A stretch of 60,000 nucleotides of DNA, from contig OU612073.1 of the NCBI GenBank assembly GCA_914767715.1, forward strand, positions 19,594,001 to 19,654,000. The letters are read 5' to 3'. The stretch's first letter is position 1. Each line of letters opens with the position of its first letter. The stretch comes from Membranipora membranacea. Lineage: Eukaryota > Bryozoa > Gymnolaemata > Cheilostomatida > Membraniporidae. The notes beneath the pieces are model-generated. The model was given only the letters and a program-made list of their open reading frames with translations, was not told where the DNA came from and searched no databases. The translations under genes were made by a program, and so were the position numbers. Of this stretch, positions 12,401 through 23,600 are shown piece after piece.

Positions 12401-15400
12401 CCTCCTCCCCAGCCTGTCTTGACAAGCCTTGTTCGGTGGTGGGGGGAACAAAGCTTTTGGGGAGCACAAGCTTTGTCCCTCCCCCTCCGAACAAAGCTTG
12501 TCACAAGACAGGCTACCTCCTCCCATTCTCCTTGCTCAAACCTAATTTGTAGTATAATTTATAATGGATTGAAGTTTACATTTATATAATGGCTTTAGCA
12601 CTGCACTTTGTACTGTATATTATCACACAGGGGGAGATTATTCCACCCTCTCAGATCACACATGGTCACTGGGAATTTGCACACAGTAGTTTGCAGCCAT
12701 CCAGCCACAATCCGATGGAGACATACAAAACTTGGTTTTTCAGGCAATATCGTGGCTTGATCGGGAATCGAACCCCTCACCAGGCAATTAGTCAAACAGA
12801 CGCACCACCATATTCAGGTTATTATCTGATCCGTAGAAAAAAATGAATTGGGATTGTTATCTCACACTTTCACTTCTGACACCATATCTGCTATAACCTC
12901 ATATAGATATAGATGAATGTCTGTCAGACCCATGTGTTCAGGGTGACTGCATAGATCAGATAGATGGGTTTATCTGCTCTTGTGAGGACGGTTATGATGG
13001 AACACTTTGTGATGATAACATTGATGATTGCTTCCCTAACCCGTGTCTCAACAGTGGAACTTGTACAGACCTTGTGGCTGGTTTTGAGTGCGATTGCACC
13101 TCTGAGTATCAAGGCGATACATGTGGTATAGGTTTGTTTTATGCACACTTATAATTTCATTATCAGCTTGTGACATGACAAGATATGATTACCTATAACA
13201 GGGGCTAATTATGCTCAGTGCACTGCTAACACCTGTTTGAGCTCTCAAAACTACTTTCAAATCACTATATCTGCTTCATATAAATTACTGATCCACAGAA
13301 CTAGTCACGGATTAGTCTGGTACAGTTTGTTGTGTGGCTTGTATATCATCCCACCACAACATATAGCTTTACCTTTCCAAATCTGTGCTCTGTTTTCAGT
13401 GATAGATCCCTGCATCCCTATACCCCTTGACTAATGTGACCTCACAGTCCGTTAGCTCGTTCTCATTCTATCAGACTCCTTGCTGTATACTACCTCATGT
13501 ATACTCTCTGTCACATTACTCCCTGCTGCCACATGCTTAATGCAGCATTACTTTCTTGAAGACAATAGATCCCTACTGAAAACCGTGAATATTTTTATTA
13601 TTTTAAGACCTCACTCAATTACCAGTTCCTTGCCTGCCATACTACCATTCCTCCTGAAAACATTATGACTTTAATAGACACAGATGACTGTGCAGGAGAT
13701 CCTTGTGCAGCGGCAGGTACATGTGAAGATCAGGTAGATGGATATCTATGTCTATGTGATGATGGATATGATGGAGTATTATGTGACAATAACATTGATG
13801 ACTGCTCACCCGACCCCTGTCTACACAGCGGAACATGTACTGATGGGGTGTTCAGCTTCTCTTGTGATTGTGCTGATGGATATGAGGGGGATACCTGTGG
13901 GACAGGTAGGTCAAAGGTCGCCGTATATAACCCCCGGAATATAGGTCAGGTTTTATATAGATCATGCGCTGTTATATTTGTTGTAGGTCATTATATGTCA
14001 AAGATCATGACCTGAACAAAACTCGACCGCATGACATCACCATGTTTATGGAAGAAGTCAAATGATCAAGACCATCTTCTCACATTAATTTTTTTTCAGG
14101 CCGAGTTTGGATGAGACCAAATAGCACAAACCATTCACATTGACGTCCAAAACTTTGCCTCATGTTCTTAATAACAACAATCTACATGACATTTCTTATA
14201 ATTCTTATTAAAGCAAACAGCAAAGATTTAGTGAAAATAGTTATTGTAGCTAACCTTCATACTTACTTCTTCTATCACAGACACGGACGACTGTGCAGGA
14301 GACCCTTGTGCTTCCACTGGTACTTGTGAGGATCAGGTAGATGGATATCTATGTCTATGTGACAGCGGGTATACAGGTGCTCTCTGTGACACTGATATAG
14401 ATGATTGTACACTAGACTATTGTGTACATGGTACTTGTTCTGATACAGGGGCTAATAGCTTTAGCTGTGATTGTGACTCAGGATATGAGGGGGACACCTG
14501 TGGAATCAGTGAGTGGAAAACTCTCCATATGGATTATCTCAGAGCTTAGCCAGGCAGTTTGGGACATTGTTTTCTCAAAATCCCTGGTTCAACCAATGTT
14601 CTGATTCAATAATCTTCTTGTGATCTCTTCTTATGACACTGTAAATTGTTTTCAATTTGAGGAGGCAGCACCGCGATTGCTCAAGCTTCTCAAACAGATA
14701 GGACTTCTCATGCAGGGCGGGTGGGAGAATGCTACTAGTCATGAGAATTGGAGCTATCTTGGCATGATTAGAGGGAGGATAACTTAGGGATTGCCTGAAA
14801 CGTTATTTTTACCGGAGCCAATATGTTTTTATCAGAAGCAGATTGACTCTGTTTTTTATTCCACAGTCTTGATTTTACAAAATCTTACCGAGGTTGGCTG
14901 TGTCAAAAAACCTGTCTGTTTCCTACTCTTTGCAGATATAGATGATTGCGTTGATGGGAATGGTGATTCTGTGTGCACTGGGAACGGCACAGTATGTTAT
15001 GACTTAGTCGGCTCATTTATCTGCACCTGTCCGCTAGGATTTGTGGGAGATCACTGTGAGATTAATATAGATGAGTGTGCCAGCAATCCGTGTGCAGCTC
15101 CGCATATCTGTGTGGATAAGATCAACAGCTTCGTCTGTCAGTGTTTACCAGGCTTTACTGGCACATACTGTGAAGGTAGGTAATTATAAGTATGAAATAC
15201 GGACAAGCTGTGGCAGTTAAAATTACATTTGAGAGTAGAAATGAATCTTGCTCTCAGCTGTTGTAAACTGGTTGAACTGTACATGTTTAACACAAGGAAA
15301 AATGTAAACAAAGTAAACCCAAGAAAAAGTATGAGTCTTAATGACCAGCCTATTTTTTTCAACTACAGTGGTGGATATGTAGATCGTTTACAGAACAAAA

Positions 15401-18400
15401 AAGGGTTCATCACTTATGTGTGCTCTTCTTTTCATCTTTTACAGAGATTGATTACTGCTGTCTAAACAGAACTGTCATACAAGTACCAGAAATACGAGGT
15501 CAGTCATACAATGTCATGTATCAGGCCAACAGGTCTCCATTTTAAGTTTTTGAAATTATCCTCTCATGTTTTTTTTGTCTCGTAATTTTATCGTATCGAC
15601 GAAGTTGATATAGGTGGCGTTTACTTCATTTTAGTAATTGAACATAGCCTAACACCCACTAGGGTCTTCTAAGTTTTAACAATGGCTGTGATTGCGAGTG
15701 ATAGACAAGACAACATATAAAAGCTTGACATAAGTGATAGCGTGTTGACATGACTCATGACTGAGGTCTGACAACACAGCAGGATTGTGTGGTGCAACCC
15801 CTCCCCCTAACTAAACATGTAAAGATTATGTTCTACAGCAATCAATTGTCTTGACTTATAGCCGCAAAAGCATAAAAGGATTGAGATTTCGACATTGCAC
15901 CATGGCATATAACACCGAGACCCACCTGATGTAATTGATTTTGTTAGAATCACAGGAGCTTGAATACAACTTACAAGTCAAGTTTGTGTTGTTTTGTTTG
16001 TGGTAGCTGAGTTTTACTCATACGGTGTAGCCGCTGGAGATGACCGTCTTGCTCAAGATGACGATGGGTGCCCGGTGTCATATGACTTCCCCACTGTAGT
16101 ATTTGGAATACCCCATGACGAAGTTTATGTAAGTTATGCTGACACAGACTAGGCTGAGAAATTAACATTGTTGAGTATTGACCACAACTGATCACTCAAT
16201 CAACTGATATGAAACTGAAAATCACAGATAATAAGATATAAGAATATCATACTTGAAAGCTATGAAGGACTTGTAGATGAAAACACCCTTTCCTACAAAT
16301 CACCCAAAACATATTTCATAAAACTTGAGCCTTTTACCCACAGGTGTGTTACAATGGTATGGTGTCCTTAGATGGGCCTATTGATGGGTTTGTATCGGAT
16401 GCCTTCCCATTAACTACCGGGTACGCCGTTTTTGCCGCTTACTGGACAGATTTAGATATGCAATGCAGCTCCACTTTGTGGTCCAGAATCGATACAACTG
16501 ACTGTACACTGGATAAAGCTTCCTCTGAAGGTAAGATACTGCAGCAATATGCTGGTTGTGGAGTGGTTAGTATAACCAAAGAAAGTTAATAAAAGCTTAC
16601 TCTATAGCCGTCACTAGGAGTAGGAGGAATCATATTTCTTTTAGATTTATTATTTTTCTTATCAGGGAGCATAGGACATAACTCCCAGTTCTGATATCAT
16701 CAGAATTGCAAGGCGTTGTCTTATCTTCAGAAGTGAGCGGACAACTAAAAGCATAATTTGAATACCTCACTATGCTTCCCCGTTTTGGGAGCAACAGTGT
16801 AGGGGCCCAAACAACATGCTAACCAACACTATACCGGTTAATGGTTTACAAGATAGTTTGACAAGTTGTCTAGTTGCATATCTGATTTGTTGCATGACTA
16901 TATTTAAAACACAACTATGAAGCTGGGGTAGATATTTTGATATAATCCTAATGTTAATCATAACACAAACTGTCAATGGAGGGAATATAGCTTTACCATC
17001 CCCTCTTCTTTTATCAGTGCAGAAAGTTTATGGTGGAAACTTTCAAGCGACCAGAGCAATGGTTGTTACTTGGTTAGAGGCCAGTACTTGGGACTGCAAT
17101 AGCAATGTAAGTAACTTAGGTGAATAGTATTCGCCGGTCGGTTTTATCAATGAAATCACTATGATCAGAATTCATTACATCAGTTTGATGTGGCAGCCAT
17201 GATTTTCGAACAGAGAGACTTACTCGACAATGAATCAATGTGACAGCAGTAATTGTAACAGAGATGATAATATTTGGGTACAGTAGTCATGTATACAAGT
17301 CTATATGCTTCCCTCTGAGATAGTCTAAGTGCTCAGACTCCAAGGCGCAGGGAGTTACTTGCGCAAGCTATTTAACTCTTTGATAGTTTGCGCAAGTAGT
17401 TCCCTGCGCCTTGGAGTCTGAGCACTTAGACTACCTCTGAGATATCAATTGGTACATGACACAATGTTGAATCTAACTCACCCATATCTCAAACTCAGAC
17501 AACTCTCATAATCACAACACTGACAGATGGAACATACTCATTCTTCTAACACCAAGAATGAGCTCTATCAGACATAATCAAAATTGTCCAGGGGTCTCTG
17601 AAGACAATCCGGGTGTCAATCATCTGTTCTCTGGAGAGCACAGTATCATACCACTACCCTGCCCCACATAAGACAAGACATATCTTACTTCCAATAGCTG
17701 TTATCATATGTAAAGTTTCTCTATCTCCAAATTTTGATAAATCATGACAATATATTTGTATTGCAGGTTGAGACAGTCGATCTTCAGGTGGTAATAGTAA
17801 CTGATGAAATAGAAACATATGTTATGTATATATACGGTGACATGCAGTGGGGAATATCACCACAGGTAAGCTGATTATCATAATATGTCCTCATGATATA
17901 ATGTCATTTATATATGTTATGTACATATGTTGCGTATATATGTGGTTCATATATGTGGTGTATATATGTCATATATATATGTCATGTGTATATGCCATGT
18001 GTCTATGTCATGTATATATGTCATGTATATATGGCATGTATATATGCCATCCATGTACGTCATGATTAAGTGTGATGAATATATGTCATGCATATACGTC
18101 ATATATATATACGCTGATATGCCACATATGCTGTCCCTACTGATGGATACACACTGAGGTATATCAATGTGGATACATAATTGGCTTCTAACCCCATTGA
18201 TTATCATACCCTCCCTGATCATACTTATGTGAAGTTATGTAGAAAGTAATTATTAAGTCTATGGGTGTAAGTGATTCTACCTTTCTCTCCAGGTTGGTTT
18301 TGATGCAGGAGACGGTACAAACTTCTACGCTATCGAAGGATCTCGGACCAATGATATGTTAGATATTGAGACTACCAGTAACATTAACATTATCGGGAAA

Positions 18401-18694
18401 TACATGTTCAGTGCCTCGTCAGTGAATATTACTGCTCCAGGTAAGTGTATGTGGTGAAAACTCTGTTTGTAAAATTCCTGATTCATTTAAACTCTTCTAC
18501 TGGCCTGGAGATGAAAGTGTTTGTATAATATGCCTGATTTGTGGTTTTTATGTTTTATAGTTGAGCCGGTATGTGGGGATCCATGTAATGGTAATGGAGG
18601 ATGTACCAGTAACACAGCCAGCCAAGATTTTACCTGTACCTGCTATCAGGGTTTTACTGGTGATGACTGTCTGACAGGTTCAGGGTCATGCTGA
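6415..18694 (+). CDS. Type II membrane SEA-EGF-NIDO protein, gene B (complete model)
   Basis: Predicted single-pass cell-surface protein of 1,052 residues. Exons: 6415-6450, 6777-7017, 7442-7576, 8842-8874, 9292-9395, 9630-9700, 9971-10146, 10343-10501, 10897-11121, 11847-12071, 12907-13131, 13678-13905, 14281-14508, 14936-15175, 15445-15498, 16007-16128, 16344-16530, 17018-17106, 17767-17865, 18293-18440, 18561-18694. The coding length is 3,159 nt, an exact multiple of three with no internal stop. Order: cytoplasmic tail 1-106, membrane helix about 107-132, SEA about 149-265, 13 EGF modules about 285-775, NIDO about 797-1003, last EGF about 1012-1045. There is no signal peptide or second helix, so the N-terminus should be inside. 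The ATG at 6415 has a good context (taccATGG) but is not proved; the frame stays open a little upstream. It is a tandem paralogue of gene A. Ligand and role are unknown. Confidence 0.85.
6777..7576 (+). CDS. Gene B exons 2-3: cytoplasmic tail and membrane helix
   Basis: Exon 2 (6777-7017) encodes a polar, low-complexity tail rich in S, A, K and E. Exon 3 (7442-7576) encodes a basic stretch (KRNRRNKR) followed at once by about 26 hydrophobic residues, [13 protein letters not shown] through LVVIIVTS. Positive charges on the N-terminal side fit the positive-inside rule and a type II topology. Exon phases are 0-1 and 1-1. Donors are GTGGGT and GTAAGT. No start codon lies in exon 2 or at the front of exon 3, so both are easy to miss. 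Confidence 0.8.
9292..10146 (+). CDS. Gene B exons 5-7: SEA domain
   Basis: Three exons (9292-9395, 9630-9700, 9971-10146; phases 1-0, 0-2, 2-1) encode a domain with the SEA pattern. A first strand [14 protein letters not shown] is followed by helical segments and the strand [21 protein letters not shown] second helix pair ([20 protein letters not shown]) and a last strand AGSVTVTS complete it. SEA domains sit beside the membrane in mucins and type II surface proteins, and many cut themselves at a G-S bond. Here the NGSTIV strand is at the matching place. It lies directly between the membrane helix and the EGF array. Confidence 0.8.
10343..15175 (+). CDS. Gene B exons 8-14: thirteen EGF modules
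   Basis: Exon 10343-10501 encodes one EGF. Exons 10897-11121, 11847-12071, 12907-13131, 13678-13905, 14281-14508 and 14936-15175 each encode two. All are phase 1-1, which lets whole exons be duplicated or lost without breaking the frame. Most modules open with D-I/T-D-D/E-C and have the C-x-C spacing of calcium-binding EGFs, so a calcium-stiffened rod is likely. The first three two-EGF exons are near identical copies. The donors after the first two are the unusual GTTAGT. Confidence 0.88.
11529..11760 (-). repeat. tRNA-related SINE-like module, copy 1
   Basis: Read on the - strand, this stretch holds a polymerase III B-box-like GGTTTGATTCC with a weak A-box-like TGGTGCGTCTG about 40 bases ahead. 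It is the earlier copy of the same intron module at 12595-12825, where the B-box is intact. No poly-A tail or target duplication was seen, so the ends are uncertain. Confidence 0.3.
12410..12515. mobile_element. Foldback MITE-like element 1 with 9-bp target duplication
   Basis: A 106-bp stem-loop whose ends match in inverse: CAGCCTGTCTTG at the left, and TAGCCTGTCTTG when the right end is read on the other strand. CCTCCTCCC flanks it at 12401-12409 and 12516-12524. The homologous intron at about 11450-11465 has the empty site with one copy of that flank. It is therefore a true insertion, later than the exon duplication. It encodes nothing. Confidence 0.88.
12595..12825 (-). repeat. tRNA-related SINE-like module, copy 2
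   Basis: The - strand carries GGTTCGATTCC, a close match to the polymerase III B box, at about 12764-12774. An A-box-like TGGTGCGTCTG lies a tRNA-like distance upstream. The module sits in an intron duplicated with its exon, which explains the second copy at 11529-11760. Calling it a SINE is inference. Confidence 0.35.
15445..18440 (+). CDS. Gene B exons 15-20: NIDO domain
   Basis: A short linker exon with a CC pair (15445-15498) leads into five exons: 16007-16128, 16344-16530, 17018-17106, 17767-17865 and 18293-18440. They encode a NIDO (nidogen-type) domain. Visible hallmarks are [13 protein letters not shown], a V-C-Y-N-G-M-V-S-L strand, [25 protein letters not shown] and [12 protein letters not shown] domains occur in nidogen, mucin-4-like and SUSD2-like surface or matrix proteins. 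The splice pattern is the same as in gene A (2520-4217). Confidence 0.82.
17321..17433. mobile_element. Foldback MITE-like element 2 with 9-bp target duplication
   Basis: A 113-bp almost perfect palindrome with arms of about 45 bp (starts TAGTCTAAGTGCTCAGACTC) around a short loop. CCTCTGAGA flanks it on both sides at 17312-17320 and 17434-17442. It sits in the intron between NIDO exons 18 and 19 of gene B. No counterpart was seen in the matching intron of gene A. Confidence 0.88.
17912..18117. repeat. Degenerate 15-bp AT-rich tandem repeat
   Basis: Roughly 14 degenerate units of about 15 bp, consensus near TATGTCATGTATATA, in intron 19 of gene B. Open frames seen here on both strands are low-complexity artefacts of the repeat. 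Confidence 0.75.
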
Positions 18695-20674
18695 TACTGA
18701 CCAATCACAACACTACATCGCTCATCCTGACCAATCACAACATCCTGACTAATTACAACTCTAAGAATCATATACTGACCATATGCATATATATACTGAC
18801 AAGCATTCCGTCCCTGAAAAATTTCGCGTTTATGAGAGTGTCAAATATTCTGCAAAACAACATCAAATATTAAATTGGTTTTCACATGATGTTAATTGCA
18901 TGGAAAAAATGATTGATGCATTGCAGTAAGCTTTTTGTATTTTAGAGATTCTTTGAGTATATACAGAGTGTATTTTTTTATATGATTTTATGTGATATTA
19001 CTGCCAATGCCAATTTTTAATTAAGTTTTTTCGACTGAGTAGCGAAAAATATCATCATACCTCACTACGCATTTGATTGAAGTCAGCAGATAGCTCACAC
19101 TATTGGTAAAAGTGTGCAATGCCATCGGTGTCTGATAAAGAAATAATATATTTTTTCTAATTTTTGATGATTTAGATCAAATATACGCAGCGTTATTTTT
19201 CATATCCTGTGACTGTTTTTTTTTATTCAAAATAGAATTGATGGTTATTGAGATGTAATTATAATAAAAGACTACTGTCATCAAAAAAAGTGAGATCAGC
19301 GTACTAATAAGTAAGCCAATCTTCTCACAGAGAAAGAAGCGGCAGGCTACAGATTACATTGTGTGATATTTTACAGCCTATCCCTAGTATGTTGATTTGT
19401 TGCCAGTTAATCTTGATTATTCAAACCGAATCAAAAGTTAACTAGCTCTTACTTTTTGGTTAGCAGACAGAATATAAGTATAGCATTACCAGTAGGTGTC
19501 TGGGTCAGGTCTGATAACAGCCGTAACGACAAGCATTGTAACAAAGATTATATGGTTGAAAAACTTGAAAATCTGACAGATCGCGTCTGAAATAGATGGC
19601 ATACATTTTTTAGCATGGGTCTACTTTCCTTAGCTGCCAAAAAAAGTAACAAAAAATCATTACAATTATCCCATGTAGAGCTAACCACCAAGTAAAACAT
19701 CATTTTCTATTCAATTCATCCACATTCGTAGAGCTCTCTTTTTTTTAGTCAATATCTTAGTATGGTCCAGCGAAGTACAAAACTTTTTTTGGCATTTGGT
19801 GCATAGTGTTGATAATATAATTGGTTTTTGCTCCAAAAATAAAAACTACCATTCACAGGATTTTGATTAATGTGACTTTAATTATAGATTAGAAAAAAAT
19901 GCCCTCAATTTAAACTATGTCGCTCTTGACCAATATTTGAAACTTCGAAAACTTTGCAAAATTTTGTTAGTGCCAATACAATTACACCATAAAAAAGTAG
20001 TAGATTTTGATGCAACTTATCCTGATTGATTTCAACCAATACTTGATATTATTATTGCCTGTTACTAGTTATCTCCTAACATCAGGTCACCTGGATCTTC
20101 TCTGGTATAAACAGAGGACATTTTGTCGTCTCTATTTCAATGTTACATAGACAAAACACTGCGATGTTTGCTTTGTCTTTAGTTACAGCTTGGCGATACA
20201 TGTAATCAACAAATATAAATCCTCTTGTGCCATGGGATTAAAATTGTGGGAACTATCAATAATAATGATTATATGATAAGTACAGCTGAATGTCACGTGA
20301 CAATCCTAGACAATGAATATTCAATGGTCTATGACTAACCAATATGAGGCGCAGCGCTGTGGAATAAGCGTAGTATTGTCATTGATTGCCTAGCCTTACA
20401 AACACGACCTACCTTTTCTATACATTGAGAATAATAATAGGTTAAGTAGAGTAAAATATTGACTAGTTGATTCATGTAGGGTAACACGAGTGAGGAACTA
20501 TACATTGACTGGTGGCGTACCATACATTGAAGGGTTGAACTGTTAAAGATTTATATAGAATCTATCAGTTCCTCAATCAGGACTAGAAGTAAGATCAGGA
20601 CTACCTAACTCTCCACTCTCCTCATACTTATTTCACTAAACATTCACTGCTGATGTGACCTAGAGAAGCGAAGG
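18695..20674. other. Intergenic stretch between gene B and the Ly6 gene
   Basis: It contains the short CCAATCACAAC repeat after the stop and an AATAAA at 19263-19268 that could end gene B. No coding exon was recognised on either strand. The end of this stretch is the promoter and leader of the Ly6 gene; no clear TATA box was identified. Confidence 0.4.
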
Positions 20675-23600
20675 ATGCCGGATACTATATACTTACTGAC
20701 AGTACTCGCTGTATATCTGACAGGTGAGGTATAAGCTTATATGTTTAGAGGTTATAGTGAATCCCTTCTGAATCTGTTAACGGGATCGACTAGCTCTGGC
20801 AAGCCATGGCAGGTGCTCTGATACTAAATTTACACAATGGCATGAGGTGACAAGTGCTTCTACATTTTTTATTGTTTTGTCTGCACGGGTTTTTAAGGAA
20901 CACCCTGATGTGTTCCTAAGTAGGTGGCACCCTTGTCAAACCCACTCCTTCCAGACAGAGATGAAAATTCTCATGAATTTCAGAGTCTGAATACAATCCT
21001 GTCAGCAGCAGCACACGGCAGTCCTCGGATATTTACGATTATCAAACGAGTGCTGGGTCAAGATCTCAAGCATCACATAATTTGAATATTAAATTTTAGG
21101 ACAAATATGGAGCTGGTACGAGCTGACACCAAATTTAATTCTGCACTGAAAATGAAACATCTCACCTCAAATTTACATGCCATAGTATTTTGGGAGTAAA
21201 TGTTTTATGCAAATCTTGTAATTAAGTATGGATGTTGGTCATTCATCAATCACACTTTTAAAACTCAAATTGGCCCAGGGTATCACATTACATCATGAAG
21301 TTTCTGGCACTCTCAAATTTGAACCGATCAAAGTTCAATTTGAGTTCAAGTTTATGAATTTCAGAATAGTGGTCATCCTGAATGAGAACAAAAACCCGAT
21401 GATCTCCATGATTTCATTGGTAACTCTCACCTAATGTAGCCCTGTTCACACGGCCACGGCCACCCGTGGCCATGCGAACAGGGCTACACCTAACGATTGT
21501 TCCTACCTCTGACCTTACAACTGCATAGTATAGACTTAGACAGAGTAGGCTGTGACCGGGAGAGGAGCCCAGCTCAGAATGTAGACTAAGCAGGATAACC
21601 TTAATTTTGTATGGTGTGACTTGACCATATCAACGAATATACTGATTGACAATGAGGTCGCTCGGCAGATTTCACTGTCACTACTGAAATCTTTTCTGCC
21701 ATATTTATTGACAAGGGTCACCGTCCCTCCATACACGTAACGTCCCTGTATACACATATCGGTGAATCTTCAAGCGTTGCCTGCAGCATCTCTCTTTTCT
21801 TTTGGTTACGACTCAAACACTATTTTGGATACTGAGATCCTATAAATTATAAAACTAAGTAATTATCTCAAACATTAATCTATTTTCCCCAAGGAAAGCA
21901 TCATGCAGTTTTCCACTTTAGGGTAATAGAAGGAGAAACTTTGAGATCCATTGGTACCAATAGGTCGTAGGTCGTCATGTCAACAGTATACCTCAGGATG
22001 TAATTTATGTAAAATTGGATATCTTAACCCGGATTCAGAACAAGCTTACTTTGGCTTTGTGTCCTGTGAGTCTGTACCACACGTCAACCTTAGTCATGTA
22101 CTATTATGGATACTCATATACATATTGTGTAGAATAGAATTATAACGAAAACAGGAAAGTAGAATTCTAAATCATCACAACCACATGTCTACCTCCATCA
22201 TGGCTAGTAAAAGTACATTTAGATCGCGCTTTTTGATGGTGTGGGGAGAGGGGTGCGCGCCCTCCGATCATGCTTCAGGCGACAGTAACCAAAATATTCT
22301 GACCCATTTAGGAGTGGAGATGAACGATAGGTAGAACCAGAGGCCATCAGCAGCTTGTGCAAGTCCAGTGGTCTTGTGGATGAGGCCTTGACCACGGGGG
22401 CACTGGGCTACTGGGTGTACACAAAGCTAGATGGTGTGTGTGTAGAGGGTAAAAAGGTGAAGCGACCCTCAGATTTTTCTATACCATTCTGTAAATAAGT
22501 GTATGTTTTATATCTGTTGACAGTTGTACAAGCTAGTATAGACTGTTATGTATGCGACACAGCTCTGGCAAACAATGAAGACAAACAAGTATGTGACGAT
22601 ACGTTCACTCTGAGTCGGGGAGCTACCATAGAAAGTGGCTGTGCTGCCTGTGTCAAAGAGAAGACGATTCACTCGGGGGTTATGTTCAGTAAGTATCGCT
22701 TATATTGTTATTATACTAGCTGTTCCATCCCACTAACTTTGTAGAATCAGCTTTAGTAAGTGTTACTTAGATCGAGAAGTTAAATCGAGTACTCAACATT
22801 TGATATAATAAATGCAGGGGCTCTTCATCCCCTGGGGCATAGTTTCTCATTCCAAAATACAACCAACATGCAGTGATGATGATCACCTATGAGAATGGGG
22901 GACCAAAAAGGGAAAAAAACAATGAGTTATAGAATGGTGAGCTAATTTGGGTTTGCAACTAGTTTACTGTCTAGAAAATGCAGTGAATCTAGCTAGCATG
23001 TTCTCTTAGAACAGGGCACGGAGCGGAGCGGGGATAGGGGCCAGAGGCCAGTACTTAGCATTTTATACCTCTTGACCGCTCCCCAGTGTGGTCTTTCTCT
23101 GTATTGTATAACAATCCCCACGTGGTCATGATTGGTCATGATGAGTGAACAATAATCATTCCTACAATGTAGTGAACCCCTCAATTAATGAATAATTGTA
23201 TAACAACAAAAGTGAGCAAATACCATTTCTATAGGGGCTTGTTAACGGCTTAGAGCACCTCAGTGAGCAAGTACTTTGAATCCTGATATGAGTCATGAAT
23301 CTGTGAACTGTCTGGGTGTTCTTTTTTCAAATTTGGGGTACACCGCACACCCACACCGCTCCACATCTCACAATCATGGTAACGGAATCTTGCGCCTGGG
23401 ACCACTGGCCTTGAAAGATAACTCAATTCTTTAGATAGAAGAAATTGGCAGTCTGACAACTTAATCTTTATGGATGTGACAGTCTTTTCAAATCACGGCT
23501 GTGACACTGGATCACATGCGACTAAATCTGCTCCACCCGCTGCAGTCTCCCAGCCTGAAGCTCTAAGTTGCATAAGTTAAAAAAAAGTGATGAATTACAG

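Larger units (their letters stand above)
10897..13131 (+). repeat. Tandem triplication of a two-EGF exon with its intron
   Basis: Exons at 10897, 11847 and 12907 are all 225 nt and nearly identical. The introns after the first two (11122-11846 and 12072-12906) are also nearly identical along their length apart from small changes and one 106-bp insertion in the second. The unit is about 950 bp of exon plus intron. The third exon diverges at its 3' end ([10 protein letters not shown] in place of [10 protein letters not shown]), and its following intron is unrelated. Confidence 0.9.

Noticed and set aside
10914-13148. Open frames on the - strand and in other + frames over the EGF exons
   Set aside because: Shadows of the real EGF exons; the true frame shows regular six-cysteine modules and correct splice phases.
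14095-14105. Strong-looking acceptor TTTTTTTTCAG in gene B intron
   Set aside because: What follows has no EGF pattern and does not keep the frame; the next true exon starts at 14281.
17847-18222. Overlapping open frames on both strands with M-Y-I-C-H type repeats
   Set aside because: They fall within the 15-bp AT-rich tandem repeat in an intron of gene B; the apparent proteins are by-products of the repeat.
22499-22744. Hydrophobic start (YVLYLLTVVQAS) read straight through the end of Ly6 intron 1
   Set aside because: It would need a GTG start, and crosses a clear acceptor. The ATG exon at 20675 gives a proper signal peptide in phase.
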